Shown: positions 13,367 through 13,392 of the stretch, in pieces
How the letters are laid out: every line of letters begins with the position of its first letter
Numbering within the stretch: the first letter of the stretch is position 1
DNA from: an uncultured Clostridia bacterium
Lineage (GTDB): Bacteria; Bacillota; Clostridia; Christensenellales; Borkfalkiaceae
Reading direction: 5' to 3'
NCBI GenBank assembly: GCA_934249265.1
Contig: CAKQKQ010000052.1
Coordinates: forward strand, 1-13,392
Length of the DNA stretch: 13,392 bases
Translations under genes and position numbers: made by a program
The notes under the pieces: model-generated
Database searches by the model: none
What the model saw: the letters and a program-made list of their open reading frames with translations, nothing else
What the model was told of the DNA's origin: nothing

Positions 13367-13392
13367 TCCTTTAATTTTTTTTCAACCTACTC

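Overview
The window looks like chromosomal DNA of a low-GC, Gram-positive-type anaerobe, most likely an uncultured gut member of the Clostridia. The grounds are strong AGGAGG ribosome binding sites, near-consensus sigma-A promoters, very AT-rich spacers, a formate-tetrahydrofolate ligase, the paired UPF0237 (ACT) and UPF0210 genes, a CUT1-type sugar ABC ATPase, two GH43 glycosidases, and a TPP-riboswitch-controlled ECF thiamine transporter subunit. No rRNA, tRNA, CRISPR array or transposase gene is visible. The taxonomic placement is inference from gene content.

Layout. 1-737 (minus): an Lgt-family membrane protein running off the left edge, followed by a long gene-free stretch (738-1780) with tandem repeats and a dense array of small hairpins. 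1781-5217 (minus): a probable operon transcribed fhs -> ACT protein -> UPF0210/PFL-family protein from a TTGACA-18-TATAAT promoter. 5461-5904: AT-rich spacer with a 3-copy repeat and a terminator. 5905-6810 (minus): cytoplasmic GH43 enzyme. 6811-7622: a repeat- and hairpin-rich spacer. 7623-8888 (minus): a MsmK/UgpC-type ATPase without its permeases. 9318-10205 (plus): a carbamoyltransferase-fold protein whose three catalytic motifs are all eroded, divergently transcribed from the ATPase. 10206-10653: spacer with a palindromic MITE-like element and a terminator. 10654-11586 (minus): a second GH43 enzyme. 11803-13094 (plus): promoter, TPP riboswitch, terminator and a thiamine transporter S component carrying about 180 extra N-terminal residues of membrane helices. 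13095-13392: a 53-bp direct repeat and a strong bidirectional terminator.

How it fits together. The minus-strand sugar genes suggest import of oligosaccharides by CUT1 transporters energised by the orphan ATPase, with arabinose- or xylose-containing oligomers trimmed inside the cell by the two signal-less GH43 enzymes. The fhs operon supplies 10-formyl-tetrahydrofolate and links this step to two conserved families of unknown role. ThiT is controlled by thiamine pyrophosphate through a readable transcription-attenuation switch.

The most interesting items are the degenerate carbamoyltransferase, the enlarged ThiT, the hairpin arrays at 1395-1751 and 6898-7190, and a 27-bp repeat shared by two spacers that keeps the same reading frame in both copies. 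I did not find a complete new defence or mobile system.
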